Positions 36,441 through 47,504 of a stretch of DNA of 64,000 nucleotides are shown here, piece after piece. Origin of the DNA: Acanthosepion esculentum (lineage: Eukaryota > Mollusca > Cephalopoda > Sepiida > Sepiidae). Below the pieces are notes generated by a model that was not told the origin of the DNA, did no database searches, and saw only the letters and a list, made by a program, of their open reading frames with translations. The stretch spans positions 54,848,746 to 54,912,745 of the forward strand of contig OZ038479.1 in assembly GCA_964036315.1 (NCBI GenBank), written 5' to 3'. Position numbers and translations under genes: made by a program. Each line of letters starts with the position of its first letter. Positions within the stretch are counted from its first letter, which is position 1.

Positions 36441-36507
36441 GTATTCAGTCACTTCTGTAGGAATCTTTCATCATCAAATCAAAACTATTTCAATTTGACG
36501 TCATGAA

Positions 36508-36985
36508 TTAACATGTTCTTTCATCTTCAGTGATACCGCGATTCGACAATATTTTGCCAGCCTTCTCTGCGAGTTTGCGGATTCGTTGCAGATCTTCCTT
36601 GATTGTAAATTTCTCCAAAGGAAAAGTGGGATCTTTCTGCCTTGTTCTTTTAATGTCTTGGTTCAGTGTTGTGAGTGTGACTATGGTGGTTCTTGGATGA
36701 TCTCTGAACTTTTTGAAGTCAGTCTTTTCAAAGTAAAATTCCATGGACATTCTGGATCTATTCTGTTTGTTCACACCCGTATGTTTTTCTTGAGCGGTGA
36801 GCTGTACAGACACACGGTCTGATACTTTTCAACATCGATGTACATTTATTCCTTCATACTGTTGAAGTGAGTTGACAACAAGTCCGTTTCCACAATGTTT
36901 GTATTTCTGTCTCTAAAGCCTAAACATATCAGCTGGTGTTTGTTTTTGCCGATGTTTCTGTTCAGGTCCAATTTTTCGAATAGTT
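36508..36985 (-). pseudogene. Unrecognised coding-like remnant
   Basis: On minus, a 101-residue frame (MSVQLTAQEKHTGVNKQ... to ...GITEDERTC) is charged and helical-looking. It continues upstream with stops as far as about 36985 (LNRNIGKNKHQ region). Composition is less AT-biased than the flanks, which suggests former coding sequence. I do not recognise the family. It lies between a foldback element and an AT-rich repeat, so transposon origin or a processed-gene fragment are both possible. Confidence 0.3.
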
Positions 36986-37074
36986 TTTTCAGTATTCAAC
37001 ATTTTAAATAAGTAGTTACTGCATAGCAATAACTGGAGCAGCCATTATCTACTCCGCCACAAAGGAATCTTTCT

Positions 37075-38600
37075 ACTTAGGTTTTTACCTTCACTTTTTC
37101 GCGGAAAACAGCATAGCGTAATGAAAAAGGCCAGAAACTTAATAAAAATAAAATATTATCATTATAATGTTTATTATTAATGAATATTAAGTTGAAAGAC
37201 CAAAGTATTTTTTGATTAGTTATTCCTTTTTTAACACGTTCGAAATTTTGGTAAAATCTTGTTTTGTTTACGTCATCGCGGTGGCATAATAATTAATTAC
37301 GTTGAATTTTTTGTGCTTGTTTAGTTGAAAACACATTGATTTGAAAATTCTCATAAAATCAAATAATTGACCGATTTTAATTAAATTTTCAGGACTTATT
37401 CACAAATGAATTAAATTATTTTGGAATTTTTTTTTTTTTTTTTAGAAAATTTTGGTAATTTTTTTTTTTTTTTTTTTACATAATTTACCCTCCACTTAAT
37501 TTCATGAAATTTCGCAAAAACCTATTTCCTGAATTTTTTTAAAAATAAAAAAACCTAGGGCTCCTTGGAGAATGTAAATTAACCAATTTTTTTTTTCAAA
37601 CTTGCACTATTCTAACTGAAAAATTTCAGATGAATAATGAATTTTTACAAGAATTTTTCATTTTTTTTTAATTTTTAATTAATAGCTTAAAATCGTGTAA
37701 AATTCTGTACTGGGCTATTTCCTGGATGTGATACAGTAATTAAGTGGAAACGAAATTTACGAATCCAAAACTGAAAAGATTAATAAACGTAGTTTCACTA
37801 TTCTATTTTAAAAAATTTTTTTTTTTTTTTTTTTTTTTTTACTTAATTTGTTCCCTTTTTACATATATGGAAGGCTAAACTTGACATTATTATGAAAAGG
37901 TCACGTGATGTAAGAGTTTTGTCCCTTTATAAAGAAATTAATTTAAGAAAATTTATAGTATTTTAATTTTTTTTATTTTTGCATTAAGCATCTTAGAAAG
38001 GTAAATAAAGTCAATCAAATATTAGATCATTGCAGAAAATATGTTCATTTGTAAAAATTACTAGGTAGTTAAAAAAAAAAATACGTTCACTTAGATTTCG
38101 TAAATTTATGTCAATTCTGATCATCCATAAGACCTGTTATCACCTCAAAAACTTACTGATACTTCAATAAAAATCAAAGAAAGATAGGACCGACCATTAA
38201 GAAATGATTGTATATTACTTTTTTATGCTATAAGTAACATTTATTTCAAATAAGATTAATTTAACTTTAAATTTTTTAATTTTACTCAAATGATGTGTCA
38301 GAAATATATTTCTTGAAGGGTTTTAAAATCAATAAATTTGTTTTGTTTACAAATTTCTTAAAATTAAGAAAATGGCTGCTTTTAAGAAAATTTAAAGAAA
38401 TCGAGCAAATATCTGACATTCCAATCTCTATAATTTCTGTCTGAAATGCAACAGAATATTTTACTTACCGAAAATAATAAATTTAATCCTTTAGCTTTCA
38501 ATTAAAGCTAAAATGAAATCTTCAAGAATGATTTTTCATTTTTAAAAATTCATTTTAAACCTTAGGTGTCGAAAATTTATGCCGAAAAAGTGAAGGTACC
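37075..38600 (+). repeat. AT-rich 1.5-kb repeat block, copy 1
   Basis: Colinear with 53140-54905: both begin near 'ggaaaacagc..agcgtaatgaaaaagg/ggaaaacagcgtaatgaaaaagg', share 'tttgtttacgtcatcgc' (37263 and 53317) and 'gggctatttcctggatgtga', and end at 'gtcgaaaatttatgcc/atcgaaaatttatgcc'. At 53-55 kb the block is part of a TIR-bounded element. This copy lacks those ends. Confidence 0.65.
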
Positions 38601-39320
38601 GAGAATGTCAAAATTCAGAGTGTCAGGATTCGATACAACATAAAATATTGCTGCGGGACTGCTCGTAACTCGTCCTTTTAATAATCCCACGACTTTCATT
38701 GATAGAATAAAATCCAGTAGGAAAAGACAACGTACTCTGAACAAATAACATTAATATAATGACAAGAAGTTGGTTGACTGAATGTATTGAATGAGTAATG
38801 TCTTTTTTGTTTGGTTGTTAATAGTTTTTAAACTGTATTGCATGCGTACATGAAAGTGAGAACTGTGAAATGTGGTTATATAGGTGTTTGTGTGAAAAGT
38901 CAGTACATCTATGCGTGCTTAGTAGTAAAAAGGATACAAGAGATAGTTAGAATTTAGTTCTTACTGTGAACTTGCGGTGCCGTAGTCTGAAGCGGTCTCT
39001 TTGTACAGGGTGGTCAGAAAGTCTTGTTACACCCAACCTCTCTTCCAAATTGTAGGAGCGATATTTATTTGTAACTTATTTACAAAATGTGGCACAAGGC
39101 AGGAATGGGGAAGAAGACAGTCTTCTGTCTTAACGTTAAACTTCGCCAGCCACAAACACTAACCCAAACATGCAACAATATTCCTTACACCACAACAACA
39201 CATTCTTACTTACCTTTCTTATTACACCCACCATAATACCTCTTTGTCTCTAGGAAAATCCTAACTAGTCCCCTTATCTACAATTCATTGTCTGTGTGTG
39301 TGTGTGGGGGGGGGTAAAAT
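38601..39320. other. Noncoding interval
   Basis: No gene recognised. Composition is less AT-rich than the flanks. 'acagggtggtcagaaagtc' at about 39006 resembles a transposon terminus, but no partner was found. A TG/G run occupies about 39292-39315. Confidence 0.4.
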
Positions 39321-40470
39321 AACAATTTGAAATCTAATCTCCAATGAATATTTACAAAAATGAACAAAACTATATACAAGAAACTAAACAGAATCGTATT
39401 AGTAATATCCCCCCTCCAAAAAGAATCCCTAATTGTGGCAGAAACATCAGTTAACTGGATAAAATTAATGCGGGACTATAATAATATAAAACATTCATTC
39501 ATCCCAAGCACTCACACAAACACACACTCATTCAGACACAACAAATATGTATAACACACCCGAAATGAAAGGCGCAACTCATTCACCAGAGAACTGACAT
39601 CACTGATCATATAACGAGGGAGGGGGATGGGGAATTAAACCAAAGGAAAATGGGGACAAATAAAAAGGGTTAATGAGCCTACATACCCTACCTAATTTAA
39701 CTGAAATGAAGAAACTATAGAAAGAAAAACAACCCTAAAGTAATTTAATCCGGGTGGGGTTAGCTTGTTTTCAACACAGGAAGAGTAATATCCTGAGGCC
39801 TAATGGGCATCAACGTGCCACTATAAGTCAGCTCCTTTCACTTGACACAAACATGCAAGATTCGCCCACCTTTTGCCAAATTCTGATGAAGAAAGGCACT
39901 GCTTTTCCATCCTAATTTTGACTTTAAGCTGATGCTTAAAGTACAAGATTAGTTGGGAAGAAGTTAACTTCTCGCCTCCATAGTATTCCTTCTGATGTGT
40001 CATCCAAATCACGACTCTCATCACCCCTAGCAAGCAAAAGATCACATAGTGTTCAGCCTTAGTCAACGGCAGTACCACATTGCTACAAACGGAACTGGCC
40101 CCAAGGACAAAGAGCACGTGAACCAAGAGGCCTTCAACAAACTTGCACAACAGCGCTACGACCCTGCAATGAAAGAAGGCATGACCCAGGGTCTCGACCT
40201 CTCCATCACAGCGCATGCAGTTTGGAAATTTCTCCAAGCCCGCTGAACAAAGTCTTTTGGCGACCCAGAGGGCTCCATGAGTCACCAGCCAGGTGAGTGA
40301 TGCTCCTATATTATTGAGGCATTTCAACCTGGGCACCCATAGCCACATCGAGCGAGCCTCCCGCTTTGTAAGACCGAGCTTGTCAATCAGCTCATTACGA
40401 ATGGAACCCCTTACTAACACATGATACAACGCCCTTCGAGACAACACTTGGATTTTCTTTAATAAGATTT
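39321..40470 (-). mobile_element. LINE 3' end (zf-RVT type), minus strand
   Basis: The reading frame 40447-39821 (208 residues) begins in the equivalent of the 31.6-kb LINE (RRALYHVLVRGSIRNELIDK compares with FYHYFVEGVAKDPLRERL). It contains the knuckle CMRCDGEVETLGHAFFHC (C-x2-C-x8-H-x4-C) and the conserved tail (YFKHQLKVKIRMEKQCL). A less AT-rich 3' UTR continues to about 39330. The protein is clearly diverged from the 31-kb element, so it represents another lineage of the same superfamily. 5'-truncated near 40470. All four knuckle ligands are intact and the frame is open, which is unusual in this window. Confidence 0.7.
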
Positions 40471-40554
40471 TTCAAATATTCAGGCTGCTAGATGAAAATA
40501 AATTAATATACACTTTAACAAATATGTGTATCTCCTAAAAATAACATTTAATGT

Positions 40555-41020
40555 GAGATTATATATATATATATATATATATATATAAGAAATATAGTCT
40601 TAAGATGTGCTATATTTATGGGATAAAGTGCTCAATATCAGAGATAGTGCTTGTGTAAATATAAAAGTAATCATTGAAGTCAACACTTAGAGGCGATAGT
40701 CTGTTTCATGCTGGTCGCAATCGTCAGACCACGAGTCTGAATCGTGGCCTGACGATTGCGCTACATTGGGCACAGGATGGAAAACTGTATTGTTATCTTC
40801 TATTTGTAGATTCATTTGGGATGTAGTATAGAATGCTTTATATATATATATATATATATGAAGAAATATAGTCTTAAAGTGTGCTATATTTATGGGATAA
40901 AGTGCTCAATATCAGAGATAGAGCGTGTGTAAATATAAAAGTGGACATGGAAGTCAGCACTAAGTGCTGACTTCCATGTCCACTTTTATATTTATATATA
41001 TATATATATATATATAGATA
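40555..41020. repeat. (TA)n-flanked cluster of hammerhead-bearing repeats
   Basis: Three (TA)n tracts (about 40560-40586, 40836-40858, 40994-41016) flank two direct copies of a roughly 100-bp sequence beginning 'agaaatatagtcttaa' (40588 and 40861). The first copy leads into the hammerhead motif at 40688-40734 and a 19-bp inverted repeat (40716-40734 with 40742-40760). The second leads into a 63-nt perfect palindrome (40931-40993). The family recurs at 61002-61080. Confidence 0.7.
40688..40734 (-). ncRNA. Hammerhead ribozyme motif, copy A (partly degenerate)
   Basis: On minus: CTGACGA (40727-40721), a stem II of TGC/GCA around a 5-nt loop, GAAA (40707-40704), a stem III with one C-A mismatch, then ATC as the cleavage triplet and a short stem I (GCC pairing with GGT, including a wobble). 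All invariant core positions are present. The stem III mismatch probably weakens it. Compare the intact copy at 61035-61080. Confidence 0.6.
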
Positions 41021-41629
41021 TCAACTTCATATAATAATACAGTTTTCCATCCTATGCCTAATGTAGTTATGACCAGATGAGTAGAAAGCTATACTGATGA
41101 CATAGGTATTTATAATTGGGATAAGAATTATCTTGAAGCTAAAATCAGCATCCCCTACCAAGAAATGGGACCGACAATAGACAATAATTATAATCTGGAA
41201 TTGGAATTAAATCAGTGATGACACCTTCTCTGAATCCATCATAATAATTCAGACGTGAAATCTGTGTGTATGGATCAGTTATTAAAAATTTTGTATAGGA
41301 GGAAAGGAAATTGAACATAGATGGCCGCATCAGAGTTAGTTACTCAGCATCACAAATTACTATGAAACCAAAACATTAACCTGAAAACTCTAGTCATGCT
41401 CTTAAATCGCCCTGGAAGAGAGAACTTTATCAACAGGTTTCCCACCTACATGGAATCAGGTGGTTCAATGGTAGACAGCAGAATTTTATTTGGCAGGTCT
41501 TTGTTGACAAGTTGCCATCTGGGCATAAATACAGTTATGTTTTGAATGTATCCCGAGGTACCATGTCTCTACAAACTGTGGAAGATCATGGCTGACTTTT
41601 TTCTTTAGCTTCAAGCAATATTTTGCTTT
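41021..41629. other. Noncoding interval
   Basis: Nothing recognised. 41030-41062 ('acagttttccatcctatgcc') is the inverse of 40768-40792, linking this edge to the (TA)n cluster. The 61-residue minus frame at 41145-41330 has no known motif. Confidence 0.4.
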
Positions 41630-42476
41630 TATTTTATTTTTTTTCTAATCATTTCGCCCCAGGCAAGGCAATAAATTCAGTAAGATGCAAGGGGGGTTAC
41701 TGAGTGTGAGAGAATATGAGAAAAGAAAAAACACTATTAAGGAGAGATAATAAAAAAAGAACAGGAATTAAGAAGTCAAAAGTTAACAATTGACATTGCA
41801 TTTAAATTTTTATCAAAGATCAAAGTTGACTGGGAAAGCAAGAAGCCAGAAAAGAGTTCAACAAGTGAGAAGTGCAAGAGAAGCAACTGTTTGACGCAAC
41901 TTAAGGTTAAATCTAGCCATTTCAACTGCAAAATGATGAGACCTTACAACCAATTTAATACTGCACTTACATTCATAAAGTCTAGGTACTAAAGAAGAAA
42001 GTTCACCAGAAGAATTACTATGAAAGTATTTATAGAAAGGGTACAGGGAAGCTACATTAGGTTGGTAGGAAAGTGATTGAAGCCGAGATGCCAGGTCTGA
42101 CCAGTAACACTGCAGATAATTATTTTGGTTTTATCAAGAATCTCTAAATACATAGCAGAAGTGCTAGACCAGATGTGGCAGCAATATTCAATGAATGGTA
42201 GATTTATGTCTAAGACAGATTCTGGCAAGAAAAATTGTCTATCATGACACAGTGAACAACTTTCCTCGTAGCAGAATGAGAAACTGATTCGGTATAATCT
42301 TTCTACTTCATTTCAGCAGAAAACGCTAGCCCGAGAAGGTGCAATGAGTCACTCCCCTGGAGATTGTATTGTTCTCTCACCTTAATAATGTTTTATTTTT
42401 CTCATATTGTTTCACACTCAGTAATCCCTTGCGTCTTAGTGGCTTTATTGCCTCGCTTTGGGTAAAATGCTGAAAA
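41630..42476. mobile_element. Two LINE 3' ends in opposite orientation (inverted repeat)
   Basis: The minus-strand copy (about 42250 down to 41630) encodes a jockey/CR1-like RT C-terminus in broken frames (FIEYCCHIWSS..., LEILDKTK, then NHFPTNLM) and ends in 'gggcgaaatgattag' plus an A-rich tail. The plus-strand copy (42365-42476) holds only the last ~110 bp of the same 3' end and an A-rich tail at 42471-42510. Arms 41645-41755 and 42362-42476 are inverted and about 85% alike. A third member is at 4770-5093. Confidence 0.65.
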
Positions 42477-42704
42477 AAAGAAAAAGGAAAAAAGAAAAAA
42501 CTATTTGTGTACATGCATAAAAGAAAAAAAAAAGACACATAATTATCATAATTTATTAGAGGAAAACAAAACCAATGTTCAAATTTAAAGATTCCATGAC
42601 ATGACACTTAAGAATAATATATAAAATACAAATTTTGAAGGGCAGAATAAATTAATATATTAAAAGGATTTTTGTGCCTGCAAAAAACAGGACAGTTATT
42701 CCCT

Positions 42705-43375
42705 TCAGTTCTTTGAACATTTGCCGTAAACATTTTTGCTGTAGGAAAACTCGCCTCAGGAATTTTCCCTGTAGAAAACTTTGCTGTATAGGATTTTTGC
42801 CATAAGACAATTTCTCTACATTTTTCTTTTTTGTAATATGTGAAGTACCTCGTTATCAAGTATATCTGGCTCACACCATTGTTACTTCGATTTAAATATT
42901 TTAATAAGCGAAGTTATCGGATTAAAATCCTACATCATTCATCCCCATCAGTGAGGAGTGCAAAAATTTCAACTTGACACCAGAACCTATGTCACGCAAT
43001 TTCATATTTCAGGCTTAGCATTAAACTTTCTGTCAACATAATATCAGTCTGTCAATAATTCTCACTCAAGCAATATATATTACTTCAAACAAACAACGTG
43101 AATATGCAACCAACTTTTTTAAATAAATGTTTACTTTTTAATTTCTTTTCTAATGTTTGGCCCTGTAAAAAAAGACATCCATATATACTTGATAACAAGG
43201 TACTTTGCATATTAAATTGAACATTACTCCAAAAGGGACGTTCAAGATAAGGGTATCAAAAAAAAAATGTGGTGAAATTGTCTTACAACAAAAATCCTAT
43301 ATGGCAAAATTTCCTACAATGAAAATTCCAGAGGCATGTTTTCCTACAGCAAAAATGTTTATGGCGAACATTCCG
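42705..43375. mobile_element. Foldback element with about 165-bp arms
   Basis: The left arm (about 42705-42872, minus reading ...KIPEASFPTAKMF...) and right arm (43180-43375, plus reading ...KIPEACFPTAKMF...) are inverted copies. Anchors are 'cttgataacaaggtac' and its inverse 'gtacctcgttatcaag'. The spacer 42873-43179 is unique. The reading frames are by-products of an internal 'gcaaaa.tt.cctaca' type repeat, not genes. Confidence 0.6.
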
Positions 43376-44815
43376 GATAAAATTCCCTTGACAATGCTAT
43401 CACTGTATACATTGTTGACTCCCTTGGCAATATTTGTTTTAAAAAGCAATGATTAGAATTTTAATAAAACCCAAACATATGAAAGTGGATTTATACAATG
43501 TCTTTATTCTTGAGAATTAACAATAAAGATATTAAACACTATTTATTAGATTGCTTATTTACAAGAATAATTTTATATTTACAAGATTATAAAAAAATGT
43601 AAACCAACTATAATGAAATATTTATTAGTTACCATTTGATAAGAAATTGTGTGGCAGAGAGCAATGGTCACCCTTGAAATATTAATAATTATAGTAATTT
43701 TGTAATAGATGAGAAAAGTAATCTGTGGTAAAGTTTGTGCCCAGAGAATCTGTGCATTGTCCTAATTATTAATATAAAATGTCAAAACAATAGTGTTTAT
43801 ATGAACTATGGAATACCAATTGAGAAGAGACTGCCCATTTAATCATGAAGGGGGAGAGGTCAGTAATCAGATTGTATTCTAAGTTTACCAACAACCCAGG
43901 TTTTTGTCTCTACCACTGCATTTATTTAAGCGAGTGATGTGCAAAAACAAACAGTTGAAGTTGGAATTGGAGCTGGGTGAAGTGAGTTGACAAGCAGTTG
44001 GCAAGAGAGAAAGAGAGAGAGATATAGGCAGTGAGAGTGAAAGCATCAGCTTGCTGCTGTAATAAGGGAGTAAGTGAACTCAAGTTATCTGCAATATTGG
44101 AGCAATACTGTCAATGAACCCCCTTATATCCTGATAGTGAAATAATTACGGCAATTATTAAGGACAAAAAGGGTGAATCCGAAAACTACTTCTCTCCTTT
44201 CAGAATTATTTGCAATATTTGTTTTTTTTATTGACTTTATTTCATATACACTACTTTCTTGTAAAAGAAGCATTATTCTTGTTGTACCAATTCCTTCCTT
44301 ATATACATAAATTTTTCTTTGGACTCAAATCGACTTGTTCATATTTGATTTTTCTGCTTGGCCCAATTCTTGTCCCAACGAACTTGCAGGTATCTACGAT
44401 TTGTTAATTGCTCTCTAGGATAAAAAAAAAATCACAATGTGACTGAAAAGTAGAATGGAATCGACATTGTGAACCGGAGACTGAGTGAATCTGTAATACT
44501 GGACCAGGACAGGACCAATGGCTGGTCTTGTAGAGTACATCGATCCAGTGGGGTCAGGATAGGTGTTACAATTGTTTTATTCAGAAATTTACAAAAATGT
44601 CTGTAAAAAAGAAAATGTAAATAAACATATACCTGTGAGTAACTGTAATTATAAATTTTGAAAAATAATACATTTTCCAGACATTTCCTTCATTTACTCC
44701 GCCATATAAATTCATTAAAATATGTTGAGAGCATCTCTTTTTGGCAAAACCACACTCAATATTTTCAGTATCTTCTTATTCATTGGATGGACAAAGTTTT
44801 CTTTGTGTTTAATTA
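43376..44815. repeat. AT-rich interval with direct repeats
   Basis: 43500-43640 matches 45235-45365 ('attaaacact.tttatta', 'gattgcttattta'), and 44575-44750 matches 45808-45985 ('acattttccagacatttcct'). A GA-rich stretch lies at about 44005-44025. No gene recognised. Confidence 0.5.
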
Positions 44816-44817
44816 GA

Positions 44818-44886
44818 GAATGTCTTTAAGCTGGGTCTCATGATCAGAAAGTGAACGTTCTACCCACTTGGCCACATGCTCATATA
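44818..44886 (-). repeat. Degenerate tRNA-derived SINE head
   Basis: On minus, 'gtggccaagtgggtagaacg' fits a tRNA A-box region and 'gatcatgagacccagctt' the anticodon-to-T-arm region with a decayed B box. It lacks cloverleaf pairing, so it is not a tRNA gene. Body not delimited. Confidence 0.45.
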
Positions 44887-45399
44887 GTATATATTAATAG
44901 GGGTAACAAGAGGAAAACCATCCTTTCCATACCCTTCTTTTCTGTGAATATGAAGGTTAAACTTTGCTAAGTTTCAGTCTCAAGGTTCAAAGAAACCTTA
45001 TTAAATATAATATTTGAAAGAAAATATTCTCATGAGTTTTGAAGTCGCTTTATCATCATTCAGATTTGAAAGGATTTTTTTTTCCTTATCATGTAGTGGA
45101 AATGAATTAAAAAAACTCTCTTGCATTAAAATTACTGAATATCACAGATAATCAATGATTAGTGAACTTAATCTTTCAATTCATTGGCTTATAAGAAAAA
45201 CTGAATTTCAGGATGCGGCCATATGCATTTATTCTTGCAAATTGACAAAAATATTAAACACTCTTTATTTACTAGATTGCTTATTTAGAAGAATTTTATA
45301 TTTACAGGAATATCAAAATATGCAAACCACCGATAATGAAATAATTATTATTTACCATTTTACAAAAAAAATATGAAAGGGAATGTTTTGTATCTGTCT

Positions 45400-45825
45400 A
45401 TATTTCTGAGATGAGGTATTATGTACACTATTTACATTGTTCGGACTATCATCCTCATCTTTGTTGCCATATTTATCATGTTTCAGCCATTGTATGCTCC
45501 GGCCTTCTTCAGGTGGTTGGAATGTCGAACTGAACCTTTTATTTTGCTTGCTGGGGTAGACGGTTCTAGTTCCACATGCCATGTCTAACTTGGAGAGGGG
45601 AATTAACAGGAGATAACTGATAACTAACATCCATTAGACATGGCACATGGAACTAGAACAGTCTACCTCAGCGGGCAAAATAAAGGGTTCAATTTGACAT
45701 TTCAACCACCTGAAGAAGGTCGGAGTGTACTACGGCCAAAATGTTGTGATAAATATGGCAACAAAGATGAAGATGATAGTCCGAACAATGTAAATAGTGT
45801 AGGAATGTTTTGTATTCATAAATTT
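45400..45825. repeat. Inverted pair of Penelope-like terminal-repeat fragments
   Basis: The minus copy (about 45605 down to 45400) and plus copy (about 45645-45825) are head to head across about 40 bp. Each contains 'gacatggca..tggaactaga', 'caaccacctgaagaagg', a stem, then 'tgataaatatggcaacaaag' and 'gtccgaacaatgtaaatagt'. Related single copies lie at 23930 and 56818. The arms could form a hairpin of roughly 160 bp. The short frames here are not proteins. Confidence 0.55.
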
Positions 45826-46474
45826 ATAAAAATGTCTGTGAACAAGAAAATGTAAATAAACATATAACCGTGAGTAAGTGTCATTATCAATATTGAAAAA
45901 TAATACATTTTCCAGACATTTCCTTCATTTACTCTATAAATTCATTAACATAGGTTGAAAGCATCTCTTCTTCGGAAACAAAAATTCCTTTAATTTATAT
46001 GTCACATGTTTATTCAAATTTTCTTGTTCTATAGTTATTTAGAAAATGATAAATAATAAATATTGCTTTGAGTTGGTTTACATATTTTGATAATTTTATA
46101 TATATTTTTGAATAAAAGGATTTCTTTTCAAATTTCTATCTTTATAAAATGGTAAATAATAAATTCTTATAAAAAGGTAAATAATAAATATTGCATTGTA
46201 CTTGGTTCATATAGTTTTATAATCTTGTAAATAAACATTGCCGAGGATGTCAAGTGTATACAGTAATAGTGGTGTCAAGGGAATAACCATCCTTTTGAAG
46301 CACTGTTTTATTTTTGAACATAAAGATTAAATGTTGCCAAATTTTCTAGAGATTACCTCCCTACGTTACTTTCTAATCTTTACTGCATGTTTAATGGTTG
46401 TAGAATGTAAGGACATCACTGTCATGATAAAAAAAAAAATAAGATGATGAAACAAAAAATATTAACAGTGTTTC

Positions 46475-46585
46475 ATCTGATTTCATGAGAATATAGTTTC
46501 TCTCCAGCATGTATTTCAAATTCATTACATTTACAAATATAGACCCACACTCATCAAGAGAATATAGCTTCAGTCCAGTGGCATA
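46475..46585 (-). pseudogene. Isolated zinc-finger relic
   Basis: On minus, the sequence reads roughly TGLKLYSLDECGSIFVNVMN (about 46582-46523) and then another ERNYILMK linker-like stretch, matching the usual [15 protein letters not shown] pattern with ligands lost. It is oriented like locus 3 (49.2-50.5 kb) and separated from it by transposon insertions, so it may be the array's displaced 3' end. Confidence 0.5.
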
Positions 46586-46796
46586 ACTGGAGGGGACAGT
46601 CTGCCCTGGGCAGCATTTTTAGTGTGAGTGTGTGTGTGTGTGGTGGGGTACTTTTGTGTCTGCTATAGACTATAAGCCTGTATAGGCTGTGTTGAAATAA
46701 GTGGTATTAATGTCAAGACAGTACTCACAATTGAAAGACATTTTCAATTTCAATTAACTTAAAATATGGCATATATATTGGCCTATTATTATATTC

Positions 46797-47392
46797 CTAA
46801 ACTTTTCTCAACCAGCGCCCACTTTGGGCACAAACATTTTGTCAACGCCCCCTGTCAAATTAAATTTCAAATATTATAATGAATTCATCTTTCATAGCAA
46901 GATAGCACTGTTAATACTGTTTTCATTTCTATTATAAATGCCAATGATTAAAATCCTAAAAAAATCTTTTATTTGATAGCTTATCTCAATGTTTTGAATG
47001 CAATGGTTGACTTTGGTGCTTACTGGCTAAGGCTCTTACTCTAGGTTCCATGCTTCTTGGAAGTAATCATAAATCACCTTGTTTTGTAATTTGCAGGCGG
47101 TTTCTTTGTTTAGTAAGAAGCTCTGCAACTTCATTGAAACCACATTCAGCCATATAGGAAGTTGAAAAAGCAATGAAGAAAAGTTTGACAGCTTTACACA
47201 GCACTTTCAGAAATTTCCTTTTGTAGCCAATATTGAATAATCTTTGAAAATCTGAAAAAAAGGGATACATGCTCACCACCACCTGAGTATGTTCACCACC
47301 CCCAAATGAAATAAAAAACTCCCAATGTCCCTTTTCAATATAAAAAAGCCCAAAAGTGGGTGCTATCGTCCACTTTGGGAAACACTGTTATA
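46797..47392 (-). mobile_element. hAT transposon remnant, minus strand
   Basis: The minus frame 47282-47067 contains AFSTSYMAECGFNEVAELL then RNRLQITKQGDL. This matches the C-terminal hAT dimerization region of ZBED5/FAM200-like transposases (S-Y-x-x-E-C-G-F, K-x-R-N-R-L). The right terminus, read inward, is 'cagtgtttcccaaagtgg' (ending at 47392), a typical hAT TIR. A decayed partner ('tctcaaccagcgcccacttt') lies at about 46804. The catalytic core is gone, leaving an internally deleted, dead element. Confidence 0.7.
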
Positions 47393-47504
47393 GACTATTA
47401 ATCATTCAGCGAGACTTAAATGGCTCTCTCTCTCTCTCACCAAGCAGAAAAACCTATTTACTTCAACTATCTCTCTTGTTACTTTGAACAACACAAGCTG
47501 CAAA

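Noticed and set aside
42608..43456. Two related reading frames (KIPEASFPTAKMF / KIPEACFPTAKMF) as genes
   Set aside because: They are the two arms of one foldback element and lack conservation beyond the repeat.
44818..44886. Functional tRNA gene on minus
   Set aside because: The B box is ruined and no cloverleaf forms.
45430..45830. Calling the CTGAAGAA...GAAAC motifs hammerhead ribozymes
   Set aside because: They have one base too many before stem II and I could not find a UH cleavage site, stem III closure or stem I pairing. The same applies to 23930, 48434, 48790/48905, 56930 and 62560. Only 61035-61080 and, less well, 40688-40734 meet the full pattern.
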